Source of the DNA: Nitrosomonas sp.
Lineage (GTDB): Bacteria; Pseudomonadota; Gammaproteobacteria; Burkholderiales; Nitrosomonadaceae
Direction of reading: 5' to 3'
Assembly: GCF_019752095.1 (NCBI RefSeq)
Contig: NZ_JAIEMO010000010.1
Location: 51,858 to 115,857, forward strand
Length of the DNA stretch: 64,000 bases
Positions 37,366 to 49,188 of this stretch are shown one piece after another. The notes beneath the pieces were generated by a model. It ran no database searches. It saw only the letters and a program-made list of their open reading frames with translations, and was not told the DNA's origin. The translations under genes and the position numbers were made by a program. Each line of letters starts with the position of its first letter. Position 1 is the first letter of the stretch.

Positions 37366-37404
37366 CGCCCCAAGGGGCGAGGAATTAAACCCGGAAGAGA
37401 TTAA
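37366..37404 (+). repeat. Dispersed hairpin repeat, conserved copy beside IS5 relic
   Basis: Palindrome CGCCCC-AA-GGGGCG followed by AGGAATTAAACCCGG. The 39-nt unit matches the copy at 63958-63996 with two mismatches. It ends 4 bp before the first transposase-like frame, so it may belong to the element's left flank. Confidence 0.85.
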
Positions 37405-37408
37405 AACA

Positions 37409-38370
37409 TTGACTAGCAGCCCTGCTGTATACCACAGTTTATCTAGAGAGAACTTTGCACGGTTAGAGTCATTTTCAGGTGCGGATGACGAAATAATAAT
37501 TAACATTTTGAATCATATTGTTGAGTTAATTGGTGTGAGTTTTTCAGAGTTTGATGTTACCCGCCGTACTCGCAAAGGAAACTTTCTCAATCAAATCGAT
37601 TACCAGATTGATTGGGTACCGATAGAAAAAGCAATCGCTGAACATTATGCCCCTACACCTGATGCCGCAGACCGTCCGTCCTGCCTATCCCGGGTCTGCT
37701 ACTGTTCAAAATGTTGCTGGTAGGAATCTGGCACGGTGACTCAGGATTGCCATGTCGACGCCAGTATCACGCACAGCCCGCGCAAACCAAAGATTAGGTC
37801 TTCGTATGAAGTGGTTGCTGAGCGGGAGGAAGATCGGGACGATAAAGAAGATGCGAAAGCAGCCATGCGCGTTATTTAATTGGTTCAGCCCGGTGTAGAT
37901 GCAAAAGCACGATGGGTTAAAAAAGGTGGTAAATCTGTTTTTGGTTATAGACAGCATACGCTGGTTGATAACAACGGTTTGATGTTAGCTCTTGAAACTA
38001 CTGCTGCCAATCAACATGACAGCAAACCACTGCTGACTCTGCTTGATAAAGCCGAGAGCGAGCGAACCGGGTACTCGCATTCATGCGGACAAAGCTTACT
38101 GTAGTTAGAAACACCGCGGAGCCTTGAAAGCACGCGGCATTAAAAATGGCATTCAGGATAAGGCAGTTAAGAACAGGCTGCTGACACAGCGGCAATTGCA
38201 ACGCAATAGCTTGATTTCCAAAGCCCGGTATGTTGTGGAGCGAACCTTTGGTAGCCAAGCACGCTGGTTTGGAGCCAAGGTGTTGCGTTACCGGGACAAG
38301 ACCAAAGCACATGCGTAGCATATCTTACAAGCTATGGCATACTACCTAAAAAGGCTACCCAGATTTTATG
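37409..38370 (+). pseudogene. Decayed IS5-family transposase
   Basis: Homology to an IS5-type DDE transposase is scattered over three frames. SFSEFDVTRRTRKGNF and QIDWVPIEKAI are at the N-terminal end. After a frameshift near 37690 comes LLLFKMLLVGIWHG. An internal deletion then joins VDASITHSPRKPK. A stop follows AMRVI, then GGKSVFGYRQHTLVD and TTAANQHDSK in the same frame. After another frameshift near 38070 come ALKARGIKNGIQDKAV and RYVVERTFGSQARWFG. The protein cannot be made. I could not define terminal inverted repeats or a target duplication. Confidence 0.9.
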
Positions 38371-38571
38371 TTAATAGGCAGATACAATTGCAATCACAGG
38401 AGAAATGTGCTTTTTAAGCCGATAATGATCGATAAAAGTGATTTAAGCAAGAAAATTACTAAAAAACACCCCGATACTCACAAAAGATTAGAAATTGTAA
38501 CGAATTTTACAAAGGTCTCAAAGAGTAAATTGTTCCAAATTAGCACTTGGTATAAGAAAGAATCATTCAAA

Positions 38572-39279
38572 CTATTCTCTGATTTCCTGTTCAATCTGGT
38601 CGGCCGTGACATGGCGCACATCTTTGCCTTTTACCATGTAAACAACATACTCAGACATGTTCTTTGCATGATCTCCAATACGTTCAATTGCTTTGGCGAT
38701 AAATACTATCTCCAAACAAGTTGAGATTTTTCTTGGGTCTTCCATCATGAACGTAATTAATTGGCGTAAGATAGAACGGAATTCTTCATCTACAAATTCG
38801 TCCTGTCTGACAATTTGTGCAGCTGCATTCAAATCCAGTCTGGCAAAGGAATCAAGTGCCTTATGCAACATATCCATTGCAATACTGGCAACATGTTTGA
38901 TTTCATTAAAACGCGGAATGTGCATACGATCGGACGAATAAATCAATTTCGCCATCCGGGCAATTTTCGCCGCTTCATCACCAATACGCTCAAGATCAGT
39001 AATAGTCTTAATCACCATCATGATCATACGTAAGTCACTTGCAGTCGGTTGTCGGCGCGCAATAATCTGATTACAGATTTCATCGATCGATACCTCCATG
39101 GCGTTGACACGATGATCGCGTGTGATCACTTGGTCGATAAGTTCTTCATTACCACTCGTCAATGCCTCAATTGCATATTCGATTTGCTCTTCAACGAAAC
39201 CACCCATCTGTAAAACACGGGTACGGACTTCCTCAAGATCTGCATCAAACTGCTTTGAAATATGCTCTTTGTTTGCCAT
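38572..39279 (-). CDS. phoU: Phosphate signalling protein PhoU
   Basis: 235 residues, all-helical with two three-helix repeats. Family signatures are EEVRTRVLQMGGFVEEQIE, DHRVNAMEVSIDEICNQIIARRQP, DLERIGDEAAKIARMA and IERIGDHAKNMSEYVVYM, with the E/DxxxD metal-binding motifs. It links the Pst transporter to PhoR/PhoB. No pst or pho genes are adjacent in the window, so it is separated from its partners here. Confidence 0.96.
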   Translation of the reverse strand: MANKEHISKQFDADLEEVRTRVLQMGGFVEEQIEYAIEALTSGNEELIDQVITRDHRVNAMEVSIDEICNQIIARRQPTASDLRMIMMVIKTITDLERIGDEAAKIARMAKLIYSSDRMHIPRFNEIKHVASIAMDMLHKALDSFARLDLNAAAQIVRQDEFVDEEFRSILRQLITFMMEDPRKISTCLEIVFIAKAIERIGDHAKNMSEYVVYMVKGKDVRHVTADQIEQEIRE

Positions 39280-39335
39280 ACCTAGCCTTTGGCTCGTAGC
39301 TAAGATTAGAGTTCTTATCTACCAACTATTAAATA

Positions 39336-39995
39336 TTAAATAGAAATTGTTCGCACACCGTTATCTGTTCCTAATAATAACGTATCCGCCGCACGCCGGG
39401 CAAAAAGACCATTAGTTACAACACCAGCAATTTGATTGAGCGCTGCTTCCAGCTCAACCGGGTTCATAATTTGCAATCCATGCACGTCCAGGATGATATT
39501 GCCATTATCCGTGATGAAATCGTGACGCAAAGCTGGATGTCCACCTAAATGAACAATTTCACGAGCAACATAACTACGTGCCATCGGTATAACCTCTACA
39601 GGTAAAGGAAAGTCGCCCAAAATATTTACTAGCTTGCTCTGGTCGGTAATACAAATAAATCTCTGCGCTACCGCAGCAACGATCTTCTCTCGCGTCAATG
39701 CGCCACCGCCGCCTTTAATCATATGCAAATTTTCAGTGATCTCATCCGCACCATCAACATAAACAGGGATATCAATAACATTGTTGAGATCATGCACTTC
39801 GATTCCATGTTTCCTAAGCCTTTGTGTCGTCGCATCCGAGCTCGCTACCGCGCCATCGATTTTATGCTTGATTTTAGCCAGCTCATCAATGAAATAATTT
39901 GCGGTGGATCCTGTACCTATTCCAACAACACAATCGACCGGAATATATTGGATCGCAGCTACAGCTGCAGCGCGTTTTTGCTCGTCTTGTGTCAT
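39336..39995 (-). CDS. rpiA: Ribose-5-phosphate isomerase A
   Basis: 219 residues. Motifs [58 protein letters not shown] and [11 protein letters not shown] are those of RpiA. It interconverts ribose-5-phosphate and ribulose-5-phosphate, feeding the Calvin cycle and nucleotide synthesis. It is co-directional with phoU (56 bp gap) and the carbon cluster upstream. Confidence 0.97.
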   Translation of the reverse strand: MTQDEQKRAAAVAAIQYIPVDCVVGIGTGSTANYFIDELAKIKHKIDGAVASSDATTQRLRKHGIEVHDLNNVIDIPVYVDGADEITENLHMIKGGGGALTREKIVAAVAQRFICITDQSKLVNILGDFPLPVEVIPMARSYVAREIVHLGGHPALRHDFITDNGNIILDVHGLQIMNPVELEAALNQIAGVVTNGLFARRAADTLLLGTDNGVRTISI

Positions 39996-40298
39996 GATGT
40001 CTCTTACAAATAATAAATAATATCGTTATCAGGATAGCGTTATCTGTTAATTTAGACAATGCCTCCATCGCCAAGAGAATGAATTTTATACTTTTCTAGA
40101 GAAGGAAATGCAATAATCGATTTAAGCTGGGAACGTATGCGACACTTTAGTGACCGGCAAACAGTTTCTTTGAGAGAATCCAGCGATTCCGCCGTAGTTA
40201 GTTTAACTTGTGCCGAAACAATTACACTCGAATCTGAACCCTATGATAAATTATACTAAACTGCACATTGACCATAGGGTTATTAAAAATTCGCTTAA
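39996..40298 (-). other. Gap between fba and rpiA with a start-less open stretch and inverted repeat
   Basis: On the minus strand an open frame of about 60 codons ends at 40052-40054 but begins right after a stop and has no ATG, GTG or TTG; its residues (VKLTTAESLDSLKETV and so on) are not recognised. Nine-base arms AACCCTATG (40237-40245) and CATAGGGTT (40273-40281) enclose a 27-nt loop. There is no T-run, so I do not call a terminator. Confidence 0.4.
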
Positions 40299-41363
40299 CT
40301 ACTTAACAATGGCGTTCAATTCGCCTTTAGCATAACGATTAGCCATATCTTCCAGAGAAATTGGCTTTATTTTTCCTGCTTGTCCAGCACAACCAAATGC
40401 TTCAAAACGTGCTTTACAAATATCCTTGGCGGCTGCCGTGGCTTCTTTCAGAAATTTGCGCGGATCGAAATTGCTTTTATCTTTTTCCAGGCTGCGGCGA
40501 ATCGCACCAGTCATTGCCAAACGGATGTCGGTATCGATATTAATCTTACGCACACCATATTTGATGCCTTCCTGAATTTCTTCCACTGGCACACCATAGG
40601 TTTCCTTGATGTCACCGCCGTATTGACGAATGATATCCAGCCAATCTTGCGGTACCGAACTCGAGCCGTGCATCACCAAATGGGTGTTAGGAATACGCGC
40701 ATGAATTTCCTTAATACGTTGAATCGCCAAAATGTCGCCCGTAGGTTTGCGGGTAAATTTGTAGGCACCATGCGAGGTTCCGATTGCAATAGCCAATGCA
40801 TCCACGCCAGTTTTACGGACGAAATCAGCAGCTTCTTCCGGGTCGGTCAGCAATTGATCATGGGACAACACACCCTCTGCGCCATGTCCATCTTCCGCTT
40901 CACCCATGCCGGATTCCAGTGAACCCAGACAACCTAGCTCACCTTCTACGGAAACACCTACTGAATGCGCAGTATTAACGACATCCGCTGTGACATCGAC
41001 ATTATATTCATAAGTGGATGGAGTCTTAGCGTCGGCTTGTAAGGAACCATCCATCATTACGCTCGAGAAGCCACTACGGATTGCGTTGACACAAACCGAT
41101 GGAGAAGCGCCATGATCTTGATGCATTACAATAGGAATATGAGGATAAGCTTCTACTGCGGCAGCGATTAAATGACGCAAGAACGCCTCACCGGCATACT
41201 TTCTTGCACCAGCTGAGCCTTGCATAATCACCGGACTATTGCATTCATCTGCCGCTTGCATGATCGCTTGGATTTGCTCCAGATTATTGACATTAAACGC
41301 AGGCAATCCGTAACTATTTTCTGCCGCATGATCGAGTAATTGTCTTAATGATACAAGTGCCAT
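40299..41363 (-). CDS. fba: Fructose-bisphosphate aldolase, class II
   Basis: 354 residues, length of the CbbA/Fba class IIB enzymes. Zinc ligands are in MHQDHGASP and [19 protein letters not shown] and [15 protein letters not shown] are also typical. It cleaves fructose-1,6-bisphosphate, and in Calvin-cycle bacteria also makes sedoheptulose bisphosphate. AAGGAG precedes the ATG. It is the last gene of the tkt-gap-pgk-pyk-fba cluster. Confidence 0.97.
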   Translation of the reverse strand: MALVSLRQLLDHAAENSYGLPAFNVNNLEQIQAIMQAADECNSPVIMQGSAGARKYAGEAFLRHLIAAAVEAYPHIPIVMHQDHGASPSVCVNAIRSGFSSVMMDGSLQADAKTPSTYEYNVDVTADVVNTAHSVGVSVEGELGCLGSLESGMGEAEDGHGAEGVLSHDQLLTDPEEAADFVRKTGVDALAIAIGTSHGAYKFTRKPTGDILAIQRIKEIHARIPNTHLVMHGSSSVPQDWLDIIRQYGGDIKETYGVPVEEIQEGIKYGVRKINIDTDIRLAMTGAIRRSLEKDKSNFDPRKFLKEATAAAKDICKARFEAFGCAGQAGKIKPISLEDMANRYAKGELNAIVK

Positions 41364-41502
41364 TTAGATCTCCTTAATAAAACTATCTGAATAAAATTTT
41401 GTAAATATTAGTATAAGCGATTATTCCACACGAATGCGATTGATTCTTTTTAACTACAGCTGTGTTCGTACATTTGACTGCGTAGACATCATGTCAGTGC
41501 TT

Positions 41503-42954
41503 TTAAGTCGCATCAATTCCTTGTCTTATTTTCCACTCGCCGACCTTAATAATTTTCATGGTATTAGTACCGCCCGTCTTTCCTACCGGCTCACCTATCG
41601 TCATCACCATGATATCACCGCTGCGCACAACACCGCGGTCGAGTAATTCCTGCTCGGCCAGATTGAGAATCTCTTCTGGATCGCTCATTCCTTCACCAAA
41701 TTCCACCGGGTAAACACCTCTGAACAAAGTAACTCTTCTACGCGTTTCCTCGTTCGGGCTTAACGCAAAAATAGGCACCTTGGAACTCCTGCGCGACATC
41801 AGCAATGTGGTCACCCCACTTTGTGTCAATGCTGCAATTGCGCGAATCTGCAGACCACCAGCGGTATACATCGTAGCGCGCGCAATTGCTTCTTCAATGG
41901 TTGCCGGAGTAATACTCTGCATCCGTCGATCAATACTCACCAGGTATTCCTTTTCCGCTTCCAGACAAACCCTAGCCATGGCTTCCACCGCTTCAACCGG
42001 ATATTCACCAGCAGCAGATTCCGCCGACAGCATCACTGCATCAGTACCGTCGAGCACTGCATTGGCCACATCTGATACTTCAGCACGCGTTGGAATTGGA
42101 TTGGTAATCATGGATTCCATCATTTGTGTTGCGGTCACAACGATTTTGTTATTTGCCCGCGCCGAACGTATCATTCTCTTCTGCAGTGCCGGAACAGCAG
42201 CATCACCAACTTCAACCGCCAGATCGCCACGCGCCACCATAATTGCATCTGAAGCTTCAAGTATATCATCCAGCGCAAGAATAGCTTCCGATCGTTCGAT
42301 CTTAGCCATAATCATGCCCTTGCCTCCTGCTTCTTGCCACAAGGTGCGCGCCTGTCGTATATCATCACCCGAACGAACAAACGATACTGCCAAATAATCT
42401 GCGTCAAACTCAGCAGCCGTTCTGATATCCTCTAAATCCTTGCTAGTCAGAGCGGGAGCGCCCAACCCACCACCTTTACGATTAATACCTTTGTTATTTG
42501 ACAATATTCCGCCTTGCTCGACCACACAAAATACCTGATGGCCTTTCACCTGAGATACTCCCAGTACAATACGTCCATCATCCAGCATCAGTGTGGCCCC
42601 GGTTTCCAGATCGCTCGGCAGTTCTTTATAATCTAAACCAACTCGTTCCTGATTACCCATTTCACATGCCGCGTCGAGAATAAACTGATCACCTACTTCA
42701 AGCCTGATTTTGCCGTGTTCAAACTTGCCGACACGGATCTTGGGGCCTTGCAAATCAGCTAGAACGCCCACAGTAAAACCTGCTGCGCGGGCCAATGAAC
42801 GCGTCATCTCCACCAATTCAATATGCTGTTCGCGCGTTCCATGTGAGAAATTGATCCGAACAACATCGACACCGCCCCGGATCATACGTTCCAAAGTTCT
42901 CGGATTACCGCTTGAAGGACCCAGTGTAGCTACAATTTTTGTTCTTCGAATCAT
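41503..42954 (-). CDS. pyk: Pyruvate kinase
   Basis: 483 residues. IVATLGPSS and VDVVRINFSHGT at the N-terminus; B-domain; active-site IMAKIERSEAI and MVARGDLAVEVG; C-terminal allosteric domain (GDIMVMTIGEPVGKTGGTNTMKI). It transfers phosphate from phosphoenolpyruvate to ADP. Its ATG shares a base with the pgk stop (TAATG), implying translational coupling. Confidence 0.97.
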   Translation of the reverse strand: MIRRTKIVATLGPSSGNPRTLERMIRGGVDVVRINFSHGTREQHIELVEMTRSLARAAGFTVGVLADLQGPKIRVGKFEHGKIRLEVGDQFILDAACEMGNQERVGLDYKELPSDLETGATLMLDDGRIVLGVSQVKGHQVFCVVEQGGILSNNKGINRKGGGLGAPALTSKDLEDIRTAAEFDADYLAVSFVRSGDDIRQARTLWQEAGGKGMIMAKIERSEAILALDDILEASDAIMVARGDLAVEVGDAAVPALQKRMIRSARANNKIVVTATQMMESMITNPIPTRAEVSDVANAVLDGTDAVMLSAESAAGEYPVEAVEAMARVCLEAEKEYLVSIDRRMQSITPATIEEAIARATMYTAGGLQIRAIAALTQSGVTTLLMSRRSSKVPIFALSPNEETRRRVTLFRGVYPVEFGEGMSDPEEILNLAEQELLDRGVVRSGDIMVMTIGEPVGKTGGTNTMKIIKVGEWKIRQGIDAT

Positions 42955-44147
42955 TATGTTCTTAACGATTCGTTAGCACGCATTTCCAAAATTTCTACTG
43001 CAGGCAATTTTTTACCTTCTAAAAACTCTAGAAATGCACCGCCTGCCGTTGAGATATAGGAAACTTTGTTATAAATATCATATTTTTGAATCGCTGCGAT
43101 GGTATCACCACCGCCTGCCAGCGTGAATGCCTTGGTTTCTGCAATTGCTCGTGCAATCTTTTCGGTTCCAGCGCCAAACTGATCAAATTCAAATACACCC
43201 ACGGGGCCGTTCCATACCACCGTACCGGCTTTCATAATAATATCCACTAATTCCTGCGCACTTCTTGGGCCGATGTCGAAAATCATTTCATCATCTACCA
43301 CACTACCGGCGTCTTTCAATACGGCTGGTTCATTTGCATCAAATCTCTTACCAACCACAACATCGACCGCAATCGGAATCGATGCATTGCGTTTAGCCAT
43401 TTTATCCATCAAAGTTTTAGCCGTTGGAACCAAATCATCTTCACACAATGATTTACCGACATTCTTGCCGGTTGCTTTAAGAAAAGTATTAGCAATCCCT
43501 CCACCAACAACCAATTGATCTACCTTTTCGGATAGCGACTCAAGCACAGTCAACTTGGTGGAAACTTTCGAGCCCCCCACAATAGCAACCATAGGACGAG
43601 CTGGACTCAACAGCGCTTTAGTTAAGGCCTCCAGCTCTTCAGTCAGTAAAATTCCTGCACAAGCTACTGGAGCATATTTCGCAACACCATGGGTTGAAGC
43701 CTCTGCGCGGTGTGCTGTGCCAAAGGCGTCCATTACAAACACATCGCATAATTTTGCGTACTTCTGCGCAGTTTCCTCAGCATTTTTCTTTTCACCTTTG
43801 TTGATACGGCAATTTTCAAGCACCACCAGCTCTCCAGTAGCAACATCAAATCCGCCATCCACCCAGTCTTTGATTAATCGAACCGGTTTTCCTAACCGGT
43901 TAGCAATATTATCAGCAACCGGTTTCAGAGAATTTTCTTCAGTCCAATTTCCTTCCTCAGGACGCCCCAAGTGAGAAGTAACCATCACCTTGGCACCTTC
44001 TTTGAGGCAATGATTAATCGTCGCCATAGAGGCGGTAATACGTGCATCCGATGTCACTTTACCATCTTTCACGGGCACATTCAGATCAGCACGTATGAAT
44101 ACACGCTTACCTTTAAGATCAAGGTCAACAAGTTTAATAACAGACAC
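42954..44147 (-). CDS. pgk: Phosphoglycerate kinase
   Basis: 397 residues from GTG at 44145-44147. This start is chosen because GGAG lies 6 nt before it and the protein then begins [16 protein letters not shown]; a longer frame from a TTG at 44159 would run through that ribosome site. Substrate motifs [18 protein letters not shown] and the ATP-side GGGDT and [11 protein letters not shown] are present. It works in glycolysis and in the reductive phase of the Calvin cycle. Confidence 0.96.
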   Translation of the reverse strand: MSVIKLVDLDLKGKRVFIRADLNVPVKDGKVTSDARITASMATINHCLKEGAKVMVTSHLGRPEEGNWTEENSLKPVADNIANRLGKPVRLIKDWVDGGFDVATGELVVLENCRINKGEKKNAEETAQKYAKLCDVFVMDAFGTAHRAEASTHGVAKYAPVACAGILLTEELEALTKALLSPARPMVAIVGGSKVSTKLTVLESLSEKVDQLVVGGGIANTFLKATGKNVGKSLCEDDLVPTAKTLMDKMAKRNASIPIAVDVVVGKRFDANEPAVLKDAGSVVDDEMIFDIGPRSAQELVDIIMKAGTVVWNGPVGVFEFDQFGAGTEKIARAIAETKAFTLAGGGDTIAAIQKYDIYNKVSYISTAGGAFLEFLEGKKLPAVEILEMRANESLRT

Positions 44148-44178
44148 GATAAACTCCAAAATTGTCTTTAAGAAAATA

Positions 44179-44202
44179 AAAGGATAGCAAACGCTACCCT
44201 TT
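44179..44202 (-). terminator. Terminator-like hairpin between gap and pgk
   Basis: On the minus strand AAAGGGTAGC and GCTATCCTTT pair (one G-U) around a 4-nt loop, followed by TTATTTTCTT. It lies 80 bp after the gap stop and 31 bp before the pgk start. It would reduce read-through, letting gap exceed pgk-pyk. Confidence 0.75.
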
Positions 44203-44281
44203 AAGTCTTGGTGAAGTTAATATTAATTTATATAGCAATCAAGATCTTAATTATCATCGACCGCGTATTCATCAATATAAA

Positions 44282-45304
<1,023 letters not shown>

Positions 45305-45355
45305 TTACTGCTTTCGGACAAACAAAATTCGTCATCCGAACACCCTATTCTTAAA

Positions 45356-47371
45356 TTAGAGAACGCCTTTCACTGTTTTTACCACGTTCTCGACGGTAAA
45401 ACCAAAATGCTTGAATAACACATCTGCAGGCGCTGACTCGCCAAAAGTATCAATGCCCACTACTGCGCCATCCAATCCGACATACTTACGCCAGAAATCT
45501 GTCACACCGGCCTCAATGGCAACTCGTTTGACACCCTTTGGCAAGACACTATCCTTGTAAGAAGGTTCTTGGCGATCAAAAACATTGGTACAAGGCATGG
45601 AGACAACGCGTGCATGCACGCCCTCATCCGCCAGCACTTTCTGTGCGTTCACGGCCAGACCAACTTCCGAACCGGTAGCGATGAGAATAACCTGCGGTTT
45701 GCTATTACTTGCTTCGGCTAATATATAGCCACCTTTTTCGATCTGCTTGATGATTACCGCGTCTCGTTTCTGGAATGGCAGATTCTGGCGGCTGAAAATC
45801 AATATTGAAGGGCCGTCTTTACGTTCAATGGCACGCACCCATGAAACGGTTGATTCAACGGTATCACAGGGCCGCCATACATCCATATTCGGGATATAAC
45901 GCAATGTTGCCGTTTGTTCCACCGGTTGGTGCGTTGGACCGTCCTCACCCAGCCCGATTGAGTCATGTGTAAAGACAAAAATGTTGCGAATCTTCATCAA
46001 AGCAGCCATGCGCAGTGCATTACGAGCATACTCTGAAAACATCAAGAAGGTTGCGCCGTAAGGAATCAAGCCGCCGTGCAACGACAATCCGTTCATCATG
46101 GCGCTCATACCGAACTCACGCACACCGTAATAAACATAATTACCGCCGACACTATTACCAACACCTTTGGAACCTGACCATAGCGTCAAGTTGGAGCCGG
46201 CTAAATCGGCAGATCCTCCAATTAATTCCGGCAGAATGGGCGCCAAGTCTTCTATTGCGTTTTGTGAAGCCTTGCGGCTCGCGATAGATTCTGCCTTCGC
46301 ATTGACTTGATTAATAACATTCTCAACATGACTGCTCCAATTTGCGGGCAATTCCCCTGCCATGCGACGATTAAATTCCGCTGCCTCAGCAGGATGCTTC
46401 TCCGCATACTCGGAAAATTTCTGATTCCATTCCGTCTCGAGCTTCTGGCCCTTCGCTTTTGCGTCCCAAACACTATAAACATCTTGCGGAATTTCAAAAG
46501 GCGGATGATGCCAACCAATATGTGGACGAGTGGCAGCAATTTCCGCATCACCTAATGCGGCACCATGTACTGAATGGGTATTGGCCATATTCGGCGAACC
46601 CAATCCGATGACCGTTTTGCAACAAATCATCGATGGCTTATTGTTTACTTGCTTCGCGGCTTCAATCGCCGCTTCAATCGCTACTGGATCATGACCGTTG
46701 ACATTAGGCACCACATGCCAGCCATAAGATTCAAAACGCTTCGGCGTATCATCGGTAAACCAGCCTTCCACATGACCGTCTATGGAAATACCGTTATCGT
46801 CATAAAAACAGATTAGCTTGCCTAAACCCAAAGTACCGGCTAATGAACAAGCTTCATGCGAAATACCTTCCATCAAACAGCCGTCACCCAGGAAAACATA
46901 AGTATGATGATCGACAATATTGTAGCCCGGACGATTAAATTCGGCCGCCAATACTTTCTCTGCCAAAGCCATGCCTACTGCATTTGTGATACCCTGACCC
47001 AACGGCCCGGTAGTAGTCTCCACGCCCGGCGTATAGCCGTATTCTGGATGCCCAGGCGTTTTTGAATGGAATTGACGGAATTTTTTAAGTTCTTCCATCG
47101 GCAAGTCATAACCAGTTAAGTGCAATAAAGCATAAATCAACATGGACCCATGCCCGTTAGATAGAACAAACCGATCACGATCAACCCAACCCGGATTGCC
47201 AGGATTATGACGCAAGTGGTGAATCCACAGCACCTCAGCAATTTCAGCCATACCCATCGGCATACCGGGGTGACCGGAATTGGCTTTTTGCACGGCATCC
47301 ATCGCCAATGCACGCACCGCACTGGTCAAATCTTTAAATACCGTCGCGTCAAAATCCTTGAAAGTCCCCAT
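45356..47371 (-). CDS. tkt: Transketolase
   Basis: 671 residues, full length. Thiamine-diphosphate site [19 protein letters not shown]-terminal [13 protein letters not shown]; Pyr-domain [21 protein letters not shown]-terminal [14 protein letters not shown]. It exchanges two-carbon units in the Calvin and pentose phosphate pathways. It is the first gene of the cluster; GGGAG lies 9 nt before its ATG. Confidence 0.98.
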   Translation of the reverse strand: MGTFKDFDATVFKDLTSAVRALAMDAVQKANSGHPGMPMGMAEIAEVLWIHHLRHNPGNPGWVDRDRFVLSNGHGSMLIYALLHLTGYDLPMEELKKFRQFHSKTPGHPEYGYTPGVETTTGPLGQGITNAVGMALAEKVLAAEFNRPGYNIVDHHTYVFLGDGCLMEGISHEACSLAGTLGLGKLICFYDDNGISIDGHVEGWFTDDTPKRFESYGWHVVPNVNGHDPVAIEAAIEAAKQVNNKPSMICCKTVIGLGSPNMANTHSVHGAALGDAEIAATRPHIGWHHPPFEIPQDVYSVWDAKAKGQKLETEWNQKFSEYAEKHPAEAAEFNRRMAGELPANWSSHVENVINQVNAKAESIASRKASQNAIEDLAPILPELIGGSADLAGSNLTLWSGSKGVGNSVGGNYVYYGVREFGMSAMMNGLSLHGGLIPYGATFLMFSEYARNALRMAALMKIRNIFVFTHDSIGLGEDGPTHQPVEQTATLRYIPNMDVWRPCDTVESTVSWVRAIERKDGPSILIFSRQNLPFQKRDAVIIKQIEKGGYILAEASNSKPQVILIATGSEVGLAVNAQKVLADEGVHARVVSMPCTNVFDRQEPSYKDSVLPKGVKRVAIEAGVTDFWRKYVGLDGAVVGIDTFGESAPADVLFKHFGFTVENVVKTVKGVL

Positions 47372-47679
47372 CGATACTAGCTCCCTAATTTTTCAGAAAA
47401 ATAAAGTAAATAAAAGGGTACATTATCCCCTAAGATAAGGGATACGACAACTAGAGACCTTCATTCTGCGTATAAAACCAATTCAGTAGAAAAAGAATTC
47501 CACCTACTGTCAGAATCAGTTTCCTGCAACCTAGCCCTCAATAGCTGATAATTTCAATGTAACAGCACAAAAAAATTACTAAAAACTCCATTTCTAACAA
47601 AAATACAGTGCAACCTGTGAATTTATTTGGCAGAATTGGGCTATTCGCAAATAACCTTTCATTTACCGGGGAATTGAAA
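47372..47679. other. Divergent region between tkt and gdhA
   Basis: 308 bases without a gene. A small hairpin (TATCCC, 9-nt loop, GGGATA) lies at 47424-47444, 53-73 bp before tkt in its leader. No well-spaced promoter stands out on either strand. Confidence 0.45.
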
Positions 47680-49026
47680 ATGAAATATAAGAGCCTTCAG
47701 GAGTTCAGCGCGTATGTGACTGAGCGCAATCCTAATCAACCAGAATATATGCAGGCGGTTACGGAAGTCGTTGAGAGCTTGTGGCCCTTCATAATGGAAC
47801 ACCCACGGTATGCAGAACATGGTTTGCTGGATCGCTTGGTCGAACCGGAACGAGTGATAATATTTCGCGTATCCTGGGTCGATGATCATGGTGAAGTTAA
47901 GGTCAATCGGGGTTACCGGGTTCAGCACAGCTCTTCCATTGGCCCCTACAAAGGCGGCGTCCGGTTTCATCCTTCGGTGAATCTGTCGATTCTTAAATTT
48001 CTGGCGTTTGAACAAACCTTCAAAAATGCATTGACGACGCTGCCGATGGGTGGTGGCAAGGGTGGCTCCGATTTTGACCCGAAAGGTAAGAGCCCGGGTG
48101 AAGTTATGCGTTTTTGCCAAGCTTTTATCAGTGAGCTATTTCGCCATATTGGTTCGAATACCGATGTCCCCGCCGGTGATATCGGTGTTGGTGGGCGTGA
48201 AGTCGGATTCATGGCGGGGATGATGAAAAAACTATCCAATCGAGCTGATTGTGTATTTACCGGTAAAGGATTGAGTTTTGGCGGATCCATGATTCGTCCG
48301 GAAGCAACGGGTTATGGCACGGTATATTTTGCTCAGGAAGTACTGCGGCATGCAGGACGTTATATGGAAGGGATGCGTGTTTCGGTTTCCGGCTCGGGTA
48401 ATGTGGCCCAATTTGCCGTAGAGAAAGCCATGGCACTAGGTGCCAAGGTAGTTACTGTATCTGACTCCAGCGGCACGATCGTAGATGAAAATGGCTTTAC
48501 CTCGGAAAAACTGGCGATATTGGCTGAAGTAAAGAATCATCTGTATGCGCGCCTGGATGAATATGCAAAACGTGTCGCCGATGTCACTTTTCTGCCAGGA
48601 GATAATCCCTGGCATGTGCCGGTACAAGTGGCATTGCCGTGCGCAACGCAAAATGAAATCACTGGGTCTGATGCACAAACACTGGTTAACAACGGTGTTA
48701 TCTGTGTTGCCGAGGGCGCCAATATGCCGTCGACTGCTGATGCGGTCGAATGTTTTATCCATAATAAAGTACTCTATGCGCCGGGCAAAGCAAGCAATGC
48801 CGGCGGTGTCGCTACCTCAGGTCTGGAAATGAGTCAGAATGCAATGCGCTTGTCTTGGACTCATGAAGAGGTTGATGCACGCCTGCAAGCAATTATGCAG
48901 GCCATTCACAAATCCTGCCTGAAGTATGGCACCAAACCCGATGGCAGCATTAATTATGTGGATGGTGCCAATATCGCCGGTTTTGTCAAAGTGGCTGATG
49001 CTATGCTGGGTCAAGGTGTTGTTTAA
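47680..49026 (+). CDS. gdhA: NADP-specific glutamate dehydrogenase
   Basis: 448 residues from ATG 47680, preceded by GGGGA 8 nt upstream; an in-frame upstream ATG at 47608 would add 24 residues lacking family resemblance. Substrate motifs YKGGVRFHPSVN, PMGGGKGGSDFDPKGKS and VPAGDIGVGGREVGFM; nucleotide fold VSGSGNVAQFA. It makes glutamate from 2-oxoglutarate and ammonium. A high-ammonium lifestyle would favour this route over GS-GOGAT. Confidence 0.96.
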   Translation: MKYKSLQEFSAYVTERNPNQPEYMQAVTEVVESLWPFIMEHPRYAEHGLLDRLVEPERVIIFRVSWVDDHGEVKVNRGYRVQHSSSIGPYKGGVRFHPSVNLSILKFLAFEQTFKNALTTLPMGGGKGGSDFDPKGKSPGEVMRFCQAFISELFRHIGSNTDVPAGDIGVGGREVGFMAGMMKKLSNRADCVFTGKGLSFGGSMIRPEATGYGTVYFAQEVLRHAGRYMEGMRVSVSGSGNVAQFAVEKAMALGAKVVTVSDSSGTIVDENGFTSEKLAILAEVKNHLYARLDEYAKRVADVTFLPGDNPWHVPVQVALPCATQNEITGSDAQTLVNNGVICVAEGANMPSTADAVECFIHNKVLYAPGKASNAGGVATSGLEMSQNAMRLSWTHEEVDARLQAIMQAIHKSCLKYGTKPDGSINYVDGANIAGFVKVADAMLGQGVV

Positions 49027-49188
49027 TCATCATTACCCGACTGGTTGCGGAATTTTTGCCGGAACGTGAAGTATAATGCTGGGTTTTTACAGCAAAGATG
49101 TGGAAACCCAAGCTAGCTGTAAAATATTTGCTCTATTTCTTGATTGTAAGTACCCTTCATTGATTGTGTTCCTGCGCGGGAAATAGCT

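Noticed and set aside
37303..37404. Repeats resembling CRISPR repeat units
   Set aside because: The copies are unevenly spaced, differ in sequence and have no spacer pattern or cas gene nearby.
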